A stretch of DNA of 19,190 nt from Flavobacteriaceae bacterium. GTDB lineage: Bacteria > Bacteroidota > Bacteroidia > Flavobacteriales > Flavobacteriaceae. The stretch spans positions 1-19,190 of the forward strand of contig JAHRWC010000167.1 in NCBI GenBank assembly GCA_019090365.1, given 5' to 3'. This document shows positions 7,561 to 14,124 of this stretch, piece after piece. The notes beneath the pieces were generated by a model, which was not told the DNA's origin, made no database searches, and saw only the letters and a list, made by a program, of their open reading frames with translations. The translations under genes were made by a program, and so were the position numbers. The stretch's first letter is position 1, and every line of letters begins with the position of its first letter.

Positions 7561-7857
7561 ATGGCAAAAAGAAAAAGAGAAGAATCTACAATAAGTGATG
7601 TATTAAAAGATTTCATTAATGTAAATCACTTACAAACAGGGCTTGACAAAGTATCTGTTAAGGATGCTTGGGGAAATGTTATGGGAAGTCCAATAGTTAA
7701 GTACACTTCAAATATTGTATTAGAGAGGGATGTTCTTTTTGTTCAATTAAGTTCTTCGGTATTAAGAGAAGAACTAAGTTATGGGAAAGAAAAAATAATA
7801 AAGATGCTTAATGAAGAATTAGGAAAAGATCTAATTACAAAATTGGTCTTAAGATAA
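7561..7857 (+). CDS. DUF721/DciA-like protein
   Basis: 98 residues. The sequence fits the DUF721 (DciA) family: the W37 region (VKDAWGNVMG), a beta segment VLERDVLFVQ, then SSSVLREELSYGKEKIIKMLNEELG (64-88) and a terminal LVLR. DUF721 proteins include DciA, the helicase operator found in most bacteria that lack DnaC/DnaI, which works on the replicative helicase DnaB. This short form essentially has only the KH-like core domain, without the long C-terminal extension seen in some lineages. It starts one base after the recF stop, so translation is probably coupled. A hairpin terminator follows directly. Family assignment is firm; the helicase-loading role is inferred from relatives. Confidence 0.88.
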   Translation: MAKRKREESTISDVLKDFINVNHLQTGLDKVSVKDAWGNVMGSPIVKYTSNIVLERDVLFVQLSSSVLREELSYGKEKIIKMLNEELGKDLITKLVLR

Positions 7858-7863
7858 ACCCAT

Positions 7864-7896
7864 AAAAAAAGCCATCAAAATTGATGGCTTTTTTTT
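7864..7896. terminator. Bidirectional intrinsic terminator between the recF operon and ndk
   Basis: A perfect inverted repeat GCCATCAA/TTGATGGC (7871-7878 and 7881-7888) is flanked by a run of A on the left and T on the right. The A/T runs can extend the stem and give U-tracts on both strands. It lies 6 bp after the DUF721 stop and about 20 bp beyond the ndk stop, so it can end transcription from both converging genes. Confidence 0.93.
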
Positions 7897-7915
7897 AGTT
7901 TGTAAACCAAAGGTC

Positions 7916-8335
7916 TTAAAACATCTCTCTTCCAGAAAAATGAAAAGCTCCTTCAATAGCAGCATTTTCATCACTATCACTTCCGTGAACTGCATTTTCT
8001 CCAATAGAAGCTGCATATAATTTTCTAATTGTTCCTTCAGCTGCATCAGCAGGATTTGTAGCACCAATTAAAGCACGAAAATCTTCAACTGCATTTGCTT
8101 TTTCAAGAATTGCTGAAACAATAGGACCACGAGTCATATACTCTACTAATTCACCAAAAAATGGACGCTCACTATGGATTGCGTAAAATTCTTCAGCATC
8201 AGCTTTAGTCATTTGAGTAAGTTTCATTGCTACGATTCTAAAACCTGAAGCAGTAATTTTTTCAAGTATAGCTCCAATATGTCCTTTTTCAACACTATCA
8301 GGCTTTAACATTGTAAACGTTCTATCTGTTCTCAT
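7916..8335 (-). CDS. ndk: Nucleoside diphosphate kinase
   Basis: 139 residues, the usual length. Ndk transfers the gamma-phosphate from ATP to NDPs through a phosphohistidine, balancing NTP and dNTP pools in the cytoplasm. Motifs: RTFTMLKPD (5-13, K11 at the phosphate site), [18 protein letters not shown] (56-73), and the active-site segment [12 protein letters not shown] (114-125) with catalytic H117. It is a single-gene unit: its own promoter lies upstream, and a shared bidirectional terminator lies between it and the convergent recF operon. Nothing is unusual in the sequence. Confidence 0.97.
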   Translation of the reverse strand: MRTDRTFTMLKPDSVEKGHIGAILEKITASGFRIVAMKLTQMTKADAEEFYAIHSERPFFGELVEYMTRGPIVSAILEKANAVEDFRALIGATNPADAAEGTIRKLYAASIGENAVHGSDSDENAAIEGAFHFSGREMF

Positions 8336-8354
8336 TGTTTTTTTAAATTTTGTG

Positions 8355-8384
8355 CAAAAGTATGGAAATAGACTACAAAAACAA
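8355..8384 (-). promoter_or_regulatory. Bacteroidota-type promoter of ndk
   Basis: On the minus strand there is a -33 type TTG at 8384-8382, a 19-bp spacer, then TACTTTTG at 8362-8355. This matches the TTG-N17-23-TAnnTTTG promoter known for Flavobacterium. The -7 element ends about 20 bp before the ndk ATG. It is the best promoter match in the window. Confidence 0.65.
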
Positions 8385-8451
8385 GAAATTAACTCAATAT
8401 ACTTCTGTAAAGTTTCACTAAATAATTAAGTCTTCAATAAAAACATTCATT

Positions 8452-8559
8452 ATGAATCATAATTTTCATGTATGTCTATTATTATTTTTAACGGTCACAT
8501 GCTGTTCGCAATTAGAAATTCTGCTAGGTAATAATCTTTTTAGGATGCTCGTTTCCTAA
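8452..8559 (+). CDS. Possible small lipoprotein-like peptide (35 residues)
   Basis: In the 321-bp gap between ndk and the DHH gene an ATG opens a 35-codon frame ending in TAA at 8557-8559. The N-terminal 20 residues read as a lipoprotein signal: MNHNF, then VCLLLFLTVTC, with a lipobox-like LTVTC followed by CSQ. Cleavage would leave a peptide of about 19 residues. No promoter matching TAnnTTTG is seen just upstream. The base composition is that of the surrounding non-coding DNA, and there is no family I recognise. It may be a small lipoprotein, the decayed start of a former gene, or chance. Confidence 0.3.
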   Translation: MNHNFHVCLLLFLTVTCCSQLEILLGNNLFRMLVS

Positions 8560-8597
8560 AATATCGTTAATAAATTACGCTATAATTCTAAAAATGA

Positions 8598-8626
8598 TTT
8601 CAAAATGCCAATAAATTGTATCTTCG
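8598..8626 (+). promoter_or_regulatory. Possible promoter of the DHH phosphoesterase-gldI-PPIase operon
   Basis: TATCTTCG at 8619-8626 is one base from the TAnnTTTG consensus. An imperfect TTT lies 18 bp upstream at 8598-8600 in place of TTG. The element ends 30 bp before the ATG of the first gene of the operon. The spacing is right but both halves are imperfect. Confidence 0.4.
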
Positions 8627-8656
8627 CAGTTCGCTGTTAAAGATGGCAGAAAACGT

Positions 8657-9679
8657 ATGAATTCAGAACAAACTATTCGCATAAAAAAGTTATTAAACAT
8701 CCCTAAAAAAATTGTGGTGGTTGGACATAAAAACCCAGATGGTGATGCAGTTGGCTCCTGTTTAGGTTTAGCAAATTTCCTACAACAAAAAGAACATTCA
8801 GTTCAAGTTGTAATGCCTAATGATTTTCCTTCTTTTTTAAAATGGATTCCTGAAACTGATTCTATTATAAATTTCAATCAGCATACTGCCAAAGTGAGAG
8901 ACGCTATTTATAATGCTGATCTTATTTTCACCTTAGATTTTAATGCCTTTAACAGAACTGGAGATTTAGAAGCACTCTTAGAAAAAGCTTCTGCAGATTT
9001 TGTAATGATAGACCATCATCAACAACCAGATAATTATGCAGTAGTAACTTATAGTGATGTTACTATGTGTTCTACCGCGCAAATGGTTTTTCATTTCATT
9101 GAAGCTTTAGACGATTTAGAATTTTTAAATGCAGAAATAAGTGCTCAATTATATACAGGAATAATGACCGATACTGGGTCTTTTAGGTTTCCTGCAACTA
9201 CAGCAACGACGCATCGTGTAATCGCTAGTTTAATTGATAATGGCGCTAATAATTCGGAAATACATCAAAATGTATATGATACAAATACGCCCGACCGACT
9301 AAAACTTTTAGGGGTTGCTTTAAGTAATCTTACAATTCTTACTGAATTTAAGACTGCTTTTATTACTCTTTCTCAAAAAGAATTAGACGATCATAATTTT
9401 AAAAAGGGAGATACTGAAGGCTTTGTAAATTATGCACTTTCTATGGAAGGTATTAATGTTGCTGCCATTTTTATTGAAAGTGAAAAAGAAAATATTGTAA
9501 AGATATCGTTTAGAAGTAAAGGTAGTTTTTCAGTAAATGAATTTGCTCGCAATCATTTTAACGGTGGTGGGCATACCAATGCTGCTGGTGGAAGAAGTGA
9601 AACTACACTTTCAAAAACAACTTCTGAATTTATTAGTATATTGCCTACTTATAAAGAAGCCCTAAATTATGAAGCGTAA
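8657..9679 (+). CDS. DHH/DHHA1 phosphoesterase, NrnA-like (nano-RNase / pAp phosphatase)
   Basis: 340 residues, the usual NrnA length. The DHH domain motifs are all present: GHKNPDGDAVGS (H24, D28, D30), TLDFN (D94), MIDHH (D119, H120, H121) and GIMTDTGSFRF (D172), giving the two-metal site. The C-terminal DHHA1 domain carries GGGHTNAAGG (303-312), which binds the substrate. NrnA-type enzymes degrade short oligoribonucleotides from the end and dephosphorylate 3'-phosphoadenosine 5'-phosphate. Which activity dominates here, or whether it acts on cyclic-dinucleotide products, cannot be told. It is soluble and cytoplasmic. Its last 11 bases overlap the start of gldI, so the two are translationally coupled and form an operon with the following PPIase. 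Confidence 0.9.
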   Translation: MNSEQTIRIKKLLNIPKKIVVVGHKNPDGDAVGSCLGLANFLQQKEHSVQVVMPNDFPSFLKWIPETDSIINFNQHTAKVRDAIYNADLIFTLDFNAFNRTGDLEALLEKASADFVMIDHHQQPDNYAVVTYSDVTMCSTAQMVFHFIEALDDLEFLNAEISAQLYTGIMTDTGSFRFPATTATTHRVIASLIDNGANNSEIHQNVYDTNTPDRLKLLGVALSNLTILTEFKTAFITLSQKELDDHNFKKGDTEGFVNYALSMEGINVAAIFIESEKENIVKISFRSKGSFSVNEFARNHFNGGGHTNAAGGRSETTLSKTTSEFISILPTYKEALNYEA

Positions 9680-10217
9680 CCTACTAATACTCCTTTTAGG
9701 CTGTCTTGCTTTTGTGTCGTGTAAAACTCCTGAAGCAAGAAGACCAATCCAAAGAACATCTGGATCATTTATCAATGAATCTGTAGAACGCAATAAAAAA
9801 ATATTTGAACTCGAAAAAAGTCAATTTTTAGAGTTAATGAATGCCAAACCAGAAAATGAATACATTACTTCAACAAATGGTTTTTGGTATTATTATAATA
9901 AGAAAGATACAATATCTGCAGTTGTTCCAAAGATTGGTGATCAAGTCACTTTTAGTTACAACTTAAAATATATTAATAATGAAGTACTTCTTTCCGAAGA
10001 AGAAATTGGTGTACAAGATTACATTGTAGATAAAACCAAACAAGAATTAATATCTGGAATACGTGATGCAATCAAACTAATGAAAGTTGGTGAAACAATA
10101 ACATTATTTTTACCATCTTATAAAGCATTTGGCTATTACGGAATAGTAAATAAATTAGGACCTAATGTACCCTTACAAAGTAAAATAACATTAATATCAA
10201 TAAATCAAAATCAATAA
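9669..10217 (+). CDS. gldI: Gliding motility-associated FKBP-type peptidyl-prolyl isomerase lipoprotein GldI
   Basis: 182 residues. The N-terminus is a lipoprotein signal (MKRNLLILLLGCLAFVSC) with lipidated cysteine C19, so the protein should sit in the envelope facing the periplasm. An FKBP-like domain follows from about residue 70. The segment NGFWYYYNKKD and the run ELISGIRDAIKLMKVGETIT (about 118-137) leading to PSYKAFGYYG match GldI of Flavobacterium johnsoniae as I remember it. GldI is needed for gliding there and is thought to help fold gliding or type IX secretion proteins. It overlaps the 3' end of the DHH gene by 11 bp and precedes a second PPIase by 14 bp. The FKBP domain is somewhat divergent, as is typical for GldI, so catalytic activity is not assured. 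Confidence 0.88.
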   Translation: MKRNLLILLLGCLAFVSCKTPEARRPIQRTSGSFINESVERNKKIFELEKSQFLELMNAKPENEYITSTNGFWYYYNKKDTISAVVPKIGDQVTFSYNLKYINNEVLLSEEEIGVQDYIVDKTKQELISGIRDAIKLMKVGETITLFLPSYKAFGYYGIVNKLGPNVPLQSKITLISINQNQ

Positions 10218-10231
10218 ATTATAAAAAAACC

Positions 10232-11341
10232 ATGAAGAAATTAACATTTTTAGTATTAATCTTATCATTAAGCTTAGGTTCATGCCAAAGTAAATATCCA
10301 GATCTAGAAGAGGGTATTTATGCAGAGTTTATTACAAATAAAGGAAGTTTTGTTGCAAAACTTCATCATGAGCAAACTCCATTAACTGTTTCAAATTTTA
10401 TTGACTTAGCCGAAGGTAAAAATGAAATGGTAGATTCTATTTATAAAGGTAAAAAGTTCTATAACGGATTAATTTTTCACAGAGTTATAAAAGATTTTAT
10501 GATTCAAGGTGGAGATCCATTAGGAACTGGTTCTGGTAATCCAGGATATAAATTTCCAGATGAAACAACTCAAGAATTACAACATTCAAAAAAAGGAATT
10601 CTATCCATGGCAAACTCAGGTCCAGGAACAAATGGAAGTCAGTTTTTTGTTACATTAAAAGAAACTCCTTGGTTAAACGGAAAACATACTGTTTTTGGTG
10701 AAATCGTTAAAGGACAAGAAATTGTTGATTCTATTGGAATGGTAGAAGTTGCAAATGGAAGCAAGCCTGTTGAGGAAATTAAAATGATTGAAGTAAATGT
10801 TATCAATATTGGTGGCATTAAAATTCCTTCATTTACGGATGGTATGGTTACCGTTGAAAATAAAAAGAAAGAAACTAAAGAGCGTAAAGATAAAATCGCA
10901 GCTGGGGTTGCTAAAGATTTTGCTACTTATAATGAAAAAGCTGAAGAATTAGCTTCTGGACTTAAAAAATATATAAATACTAAAGGAACTGATGTTCAGC
11001 CGGAAATAGGTAATAAAGTACTTGTGAATTACGCTGGATATTTAACTGATGGAACTTTATTCGATTCTAACGTAATTGAAATTGCAAAAAAGTTTGAAGT
11101 TTGGGATCATAGAAGAGAAGATGGTGGAGGTTACAAACCGACTCCTATGGATTATAGTCCTGATGCAAAACTTATCTCTGGATTTAGAGAAGGTTTATTA
11201 TCTATGAAAGTAGGCGAAAAAGCAACCTACTTCATTCCTGCACATTTAGGATACGGTGAAAGAGGTTACCCACCAGTAATTCCACCAAACTCTGATTTAG
11301 TATTTGAATTAGAAATTGTAGATATCATAAGTCCTGAATAA
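10232..11341 (+). CDS. Two-domain peptidyl-prolyl isomerase lipoprotein: cyclophilin plus FKBP
   Basis: 369 residues. There is a lipoprotein signal (MKKLTFLVLILSLSLGSC, lipidated C18). A cyclophilin domain follows at about 28-193, with FHRVI (82-86, catalytic Arg R84), QGGDP (92-96) and MANSGPGTNGSQFF (126-139). A charged, Lys/Glu-rich helical linker spans about 207-250. The FKBP domain (about 255-367) has VNYAGYLTDGTLFDSN, SGFREGLLSMKVGEK and IPAHLGYGERG, ending in FELEIVDI. Both domains keep their core motifs, so two different prolyl-isomerase folds sit in one envelope protein. Cyclophilin-FKBP fusions (dual-family immunophilins) are known, including from Flavobacterium. It lies 14 bp after gldI and is followed by a terminator, so it ends the operon. 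The likely role is folding of exported proteins. Confidence 0.93.
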   Translation: MKKLTFLVLILSLSLGSCQSKYPDLEEGIYAEFITNKGSFVAKLHHEQTPLTVSNFIDLAEGKNEMVDSIYKGKKFYNGLIFHRVIKDFMIQGGDPLGTGSGNPGYKFPDETTQELQHSKKGILSMANSGPGTNGSQFFVTLKETPWLNGKHTVFGEIVKGQEIVDSIGMVEVANGSKPVEEIKMIEVNVINIGGIKIPSFTDGMVTVENKKKETKERKDKIAAGVAKDFATYNEKAEELASGLKKYINTKGTDVQPEIGNKVLVNYAGYLTDGTLFDSNVIEIAKKFEVWDHRREDGGGYKPTPMDYSPDAKLISGFREGLLSMKVGEKATYFIPAHLGYGERGYPPVIPPNSDLVFELEIVDIISPE

Positions 11342-11361
11342 TAACAGACTTAATTATGAAT

Positions 11362-11395
11362 AAAAAAGCCTCTATTATTAATAGAGGCTTTTTTT
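11362..11395. terminator. Bidirectional intrinsic terminator between the PPIase operon and pepD
   Basis: The inverted repeat GCCTCTAT/ATAGAGGC (11368-11375 and 11381-11388) has a 5-base loop. It is flanked by A on the left and T on the right, so it works on both strands. It lies about 20 bp after the PPIase stop and about 20 bp beyond the pepD stop. Confidence 0.93.
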
Positions 11396-11414
11396 ATATA
11401 ATAAATTTAAAACA

Positions 11415-12875
11415 CTATGCTTTCGCAGGAATGTTTTTTAAAATTTCAATTACAAAATCCCAGTATTTTTGAGCTGAAGAAATACTCGCTCTTTCATCAG
11501 GAGAATGCGCGCCTTTAATAGTTGGTCCAAAAGAAATCATATCCATTCCTGGGTAATTAGTTCCTAAAATTCCACATTCTAATCCGGCATGACAAGCTGC
11601 TACATTCGCTTTTTGTCCATTCATCTTTTCATACAGAGCATCTAACACTTTTAATATAGGACTGTCCATATTAGGAGCCCAACCTGGGTAATCTCCTGAT
11701 AAATTAACATCAAATCCAGCCAATTCAAATACTGAACGCAATGTATTTACCATATTATCTTTAGATGATTCTACAGAGGAACGTGTTAAACATTCTATTG
11801 TAATAATACCATCATTCACTGAAATCTTTGCAACATTATTAGAAGTTTCCACTAAATCTTTAATTGCAGGGCTCATTCTAAAAACACCATTATGAGTTGC
11901 ATGAACAGCTTTATAAAATAAATGTTGATCTAAAGGAATCATTACATTTTCAGGTAATGTTTCCATTTTTTCAGTTGTAATTGTTATATCTGATTCTAAA
12001 TGTTGAAATTCTTCACAAATTACATTTTTTATTTTTTCAAAATTACTATGAAACTCAGCATCATTATCATTTTCAACGACAACAACACAATTACTTTCTC
12101 TAGGAATCGCATTACGTAAACTTCCACCTAATAATGAGGATAATGAACTCGTATTATTTGTTTCAGTTAATATTCTATTCATCATTTTGTTAGCGTTCCC
12201 TAATCCCAATTGAATTTCCATTCCACTATGACCTCCCTGCAATCCTTTTACAGTAATTCTATATGCACTAGCATTCAAAGGTGTACTTGTAGAACTATAT
12301 TTCTTAGATGCAGTTACATCTACTCCTCCTGCACAACCTACTCCTATTTCATCATCTTCTTCAGTATCTAAATTTAAAAGAATTTCTCCTTCAAGAATTC
12401 CTCCTTTTAATCCTAAAGCTCCCGTCATACCTGTTTCTTCATCTATCGTAAACAATGCATCAATAGCGGGATGTTCAATCGTATCACTTTCTAAAATTGC
12501 CATAATCGTAGCAACTCCCAATCCATTATCAGCACCTAAGGTTGTACCATTAGCACGTACCCAATCTCCATCTACATACATTTCAATTCCTTGTGTAGCA
12601 AAATCAAAATCGGTATCATTATTTTTTTGATGCACCATATCTAAATGTGATTGAAGTACGATCCCTTTTCTATTTTCCATTCCTGGACTGGCAGGTTTTC
12701 GTATAATAACATTTCGCACATCATCTTCAAAAGTTTCAAGTCCCAACTTTTTTCCAAAGTTTTTCATAAAATCAATAACCTCTTCTTCTTTTTTAGAAGC
12801 ACGAGGCACTGCATTTAAATCTGCAAAGTTATTCCAAAGTCTATTGGGTTCTAAATTTCTGATTGCTTCATTCAT
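11415..12875 (-). CDS. pepD: Aminoacyl-histidine dipeptidase (Xaa-His dipeptidase), peptidase family M20
   Basis: 486 residues, normal for PepD. This cytoplasmic dinuclear zinc peptidase hydrolyses dipeptides such as carnosine and many Xaa-His or unspecific dipeptides. Metal and catalytic residues follow the M20 pattern: SHLDM (H77, D79), GADNG (bridging D116), DEETG with catalytic E146 and metal ligand E147, LNLDTEE (D170) and GAHSPDE (H457). The lid/dimerisation domain (about 185-390) includes KGLQGGHSGMEI. CHAGLECG (428-435) is typical of PepD. The gene stands alone: a bidirectional terminator lies at its 3' end and a divergent DUF3810 gene at its 5' side. No signal peptide is present. Confidence 0.96.
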   Translation of the reverse strand: MNEAIRNLEPNRLWNNFADLNAVPRASKKEEEVIDFMKNFGKKLGLETFEDDVRNVIIRKPASPGMENRKGIVLQSHLDMVHQKNNDTDFDFATQGIEMYVDGDWVRANGTTLGADNGLGVATIMAILESDTIEHPAIDALFTIDEETGMTGALGLKGGILEGEILLNLDTEEDDEIGVGCAGGVDVTASKKYSSTSTPLNASAYRITVKGLQGGHSGMEIQLGLGNANKMMNRILTETNNTSSLSSLLGGSLRNAIPRESNCVVVVENDNDAEFHSNFEKIKNVICEEFQHLESDITITTEKMETLPENVMIPLDQHLFYKAVHATHNGVFRMSPAIKDLVETSNNVAKISVNDGIITIECLTRSSVESSKDNMVNTLRSVFELAGFDVNLSGDYPGWAPNMDSPILKVLDALYEKMNGQKANVAACHAGLECGILGTNYPGMDMISFGPTIKGAHSPDERASISSAQKYWDFVIEILKNIPAKA

Positions 12876-12903
12876 TTGTAGTAAGTTTATTAAAATATTT
12901 CAA

Positions 12904-12911
12904 CAAAATTA
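12904..12911 (-). promoter_or_regulatory. Possible -7 element of pepD
   Basis: On the minus strand this reads TAATTTTG, a full match to TAnnTTTG, with its downstream end 28 bp before the pepD ATG. No clear TTG is found at the expected -33 distance. It lies in the short spacer shared with the divergent DUF3810 gene. Confidence 0.45.
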
Positions 12912-12953
12912 CGCTTTTAGCATAGCATTAAAAATTATATATAGATTTCTTTG

Positions 12954-12961
12954 TATGTTTG
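12954..12961 (+). promoter_or_regulatory. Possible -7 element of the DUF3810 gene, very close to its ATG
   Basis: TATGTTTG matches TAnnTTTG exactly, but ends only 4 bp before the ATG at 12966. Transcription starting about 5-7 bases downstream would begin at or next to the start codon. No TTG is seen at the -33 position; only TTA lies 23 bp upstream. Either the message is leaderless or the match is chance. Confidence 0.35.
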
Positions 12962-12965
12962 AAAC

Positions 12966-14033
12966 ATGCAAAAAAGAACCAAATTAATTTTATCAGCATT
13001 ATTAATCATTCAGATTCTTTTTTTGCAAGTATTAAAGTTCTTTCCAGAATTCATAGAACAGTATTACAGTAATGGTTTGTATCCTATTCTATCGACCATG
13101 TCTCGCTATCTTTTTGGTTGGGTTCCATTTTCTATCGGAGATGTTTTTTACACACTTATTGGAATTATTGCAATACGTTGGCTATATAAAAATCTTAGGC
13201 GAATTAGAACAGATATAGTAAGTTTCATTTTAGATATTACGGCAACATTATCAATCATCTATTTTGTATTTAACCTATTATGGGGTTTTAATTATTACCG
13301 AGTTCCGCTTCATAAAACATTAGAGCTTGAAACTAAGTATACTACCGAGCAACTCATTAAAACTACAGAACGTTTTATTGAAAAATCGAATGAAATGCAT
13401 CGCTATCTTGGATATCATGATACTATAAAGATAGATTTACCTTACTCTCAAAAAGAGATTTTTGACAAATCATTAAACGGCTATGCTAATCTTGAAAAAA
13501 TCCATCCAAGTTTAGGCTATCATCCAAAAAGCATAAAAAAAAGTGGTTGGAGTTTAGGACTAACCTATATGGGTTATAGTGGTTATTACAACCCTTTTTC
13601 AGGTGAAGCACAGGTAAATAACCTCATCAAAAATTATAAATTTCCCGTGGTAAGCTGTCATGAACAAGCACATCAATTGGGATATGCCGCAGAAAATGAA
13701 GCAAATTTTATAGCCACCTTAGCTACCTTAAATAATGATGACGCCTATATTCAATATGCTGGATATATTTTCGCATTGCGTTATTGTGTAAATGAAATAG
13801 CACGAAGAGATATTGACAAGTATCATGAAATTATTGAAACTATAAACCCTGGAATTCTGGCTAGTTATAAGGAAATGAGAGATTTTTGGAGAAGTTATCA
13901 AAACCCTTTTGAAGTGATTTCGAAAGTGTTTTGGGATACTTTTTTAAAGGCCAATAATCAGTCCAATGGAATTATGAGTTATAGTTATATGGTTGCTTTA
14001 GTGGTCAACTATTATGAAGAACATCCATTATAA
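12966..14033 (+). CDS. DUF3810 family membrane protein with zinc-metallopeptidase-like HExxH motif
   Basis: 355 residues. Three hydrophobic segments lie in the N-terminal third (about 7-25, 57-75 and 88-108). A large soluble domain follows from about 112 to the end, containing SLGLTYMGYSGYYNPFSGEAQVN (196-218). HEQAH (232-236) is followed by LGYAAENEANFIA. HExxH with a Glu about 7 or 9 residues further on (E243, E245) is the gluzincin-type zinc pattern, so this DUF3810 protein is probably a membrane-bound metallopeptidase. That function is inferred from the motif. Met45 is the next possible start but would remove the first membrane segment, so the ATG at 12966 is kept. It diverges from pepD and precedes the amidohydrolase pair by 91 bp; no functional link is evident. 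Confidence 0.9.
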   Translation: MQKRTKLILSALLIIQILFLQVLKFFPEFIEQYYSNGLYPILSTMSRYLFGWVPFSIGDVFYTLIGIIAIRWLYKNLRRIRTDIVSFILDITATLSIIYFVFNLLWGFNYYRVPLHKTLELETKYTTEQLIKTTERFIEKSNEMHRYLGYHDTIKIDLPYSQKEIFDKSLNGYANLEKIHPSLGYHPKSIKKSGWSLGLTYMGYSGYYNPFSGEAQVNNLIKNYKFPVVSCHEQAHQLGYAAENEANFIATLATLNNDDAYIQYAGYIFALRYCVNEIARRDIDKYHEIIETINPGILASYKEMRDFWRSYQNPFEVISKVFWDTFLKANNQSNGIMSYSYMVALVVNYYEEHPL

Positions 14034-14090
14034 TTTTCTAAAAATATTGTTAAAAATTCTAGTTCCAACTAATTAATTGAGATGCATTAG

Positions 14091-14098
14091 TATCTTTA
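14091..14098 (+). promoter_or_regulatory. Possible -7 element of the amidohydrolase pair
   Basis: TATCTTTA differs from TAnnTTTG by the last base and ends 26 bp before the chosen ATG at 14125. The -33 half is not clear. It lies inside the longer frame that begins at TTG 14077, which speaks for the downstream start. Confidence 0.3.
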
Positions 14099-14124
14099 AA
14101 AACCAAACTAATCAAACCATTTCT

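Larger units (their letters stand above)
8336..8656. other. 321-bp intergenic region between ndk and the DHH operon
   Basis: This very AT-rich stretch between divergent genes holds the ndk promoter at its left end, a 35-codon lipoprotein-like ORF in the middle, and a probable promoter for the DHH gene at its right end. I see no tRNA, strong hairpin, repeat or riboswitch in it. Confidence 0.6.

Noticed and set aside
7849..8067. Minus-strand open frame of 72 codons at the 3' end of ndk
   Set aside because: It is out of frame with ndk and runs through the terminator hairpin; ndk motifs account for the region.
14077..14124. Extension of the large amidohydrolase to a TTG at 14077
   Set aside because: It would place 16 polar residues before a clean signal peptide and cover a possible promoter element.
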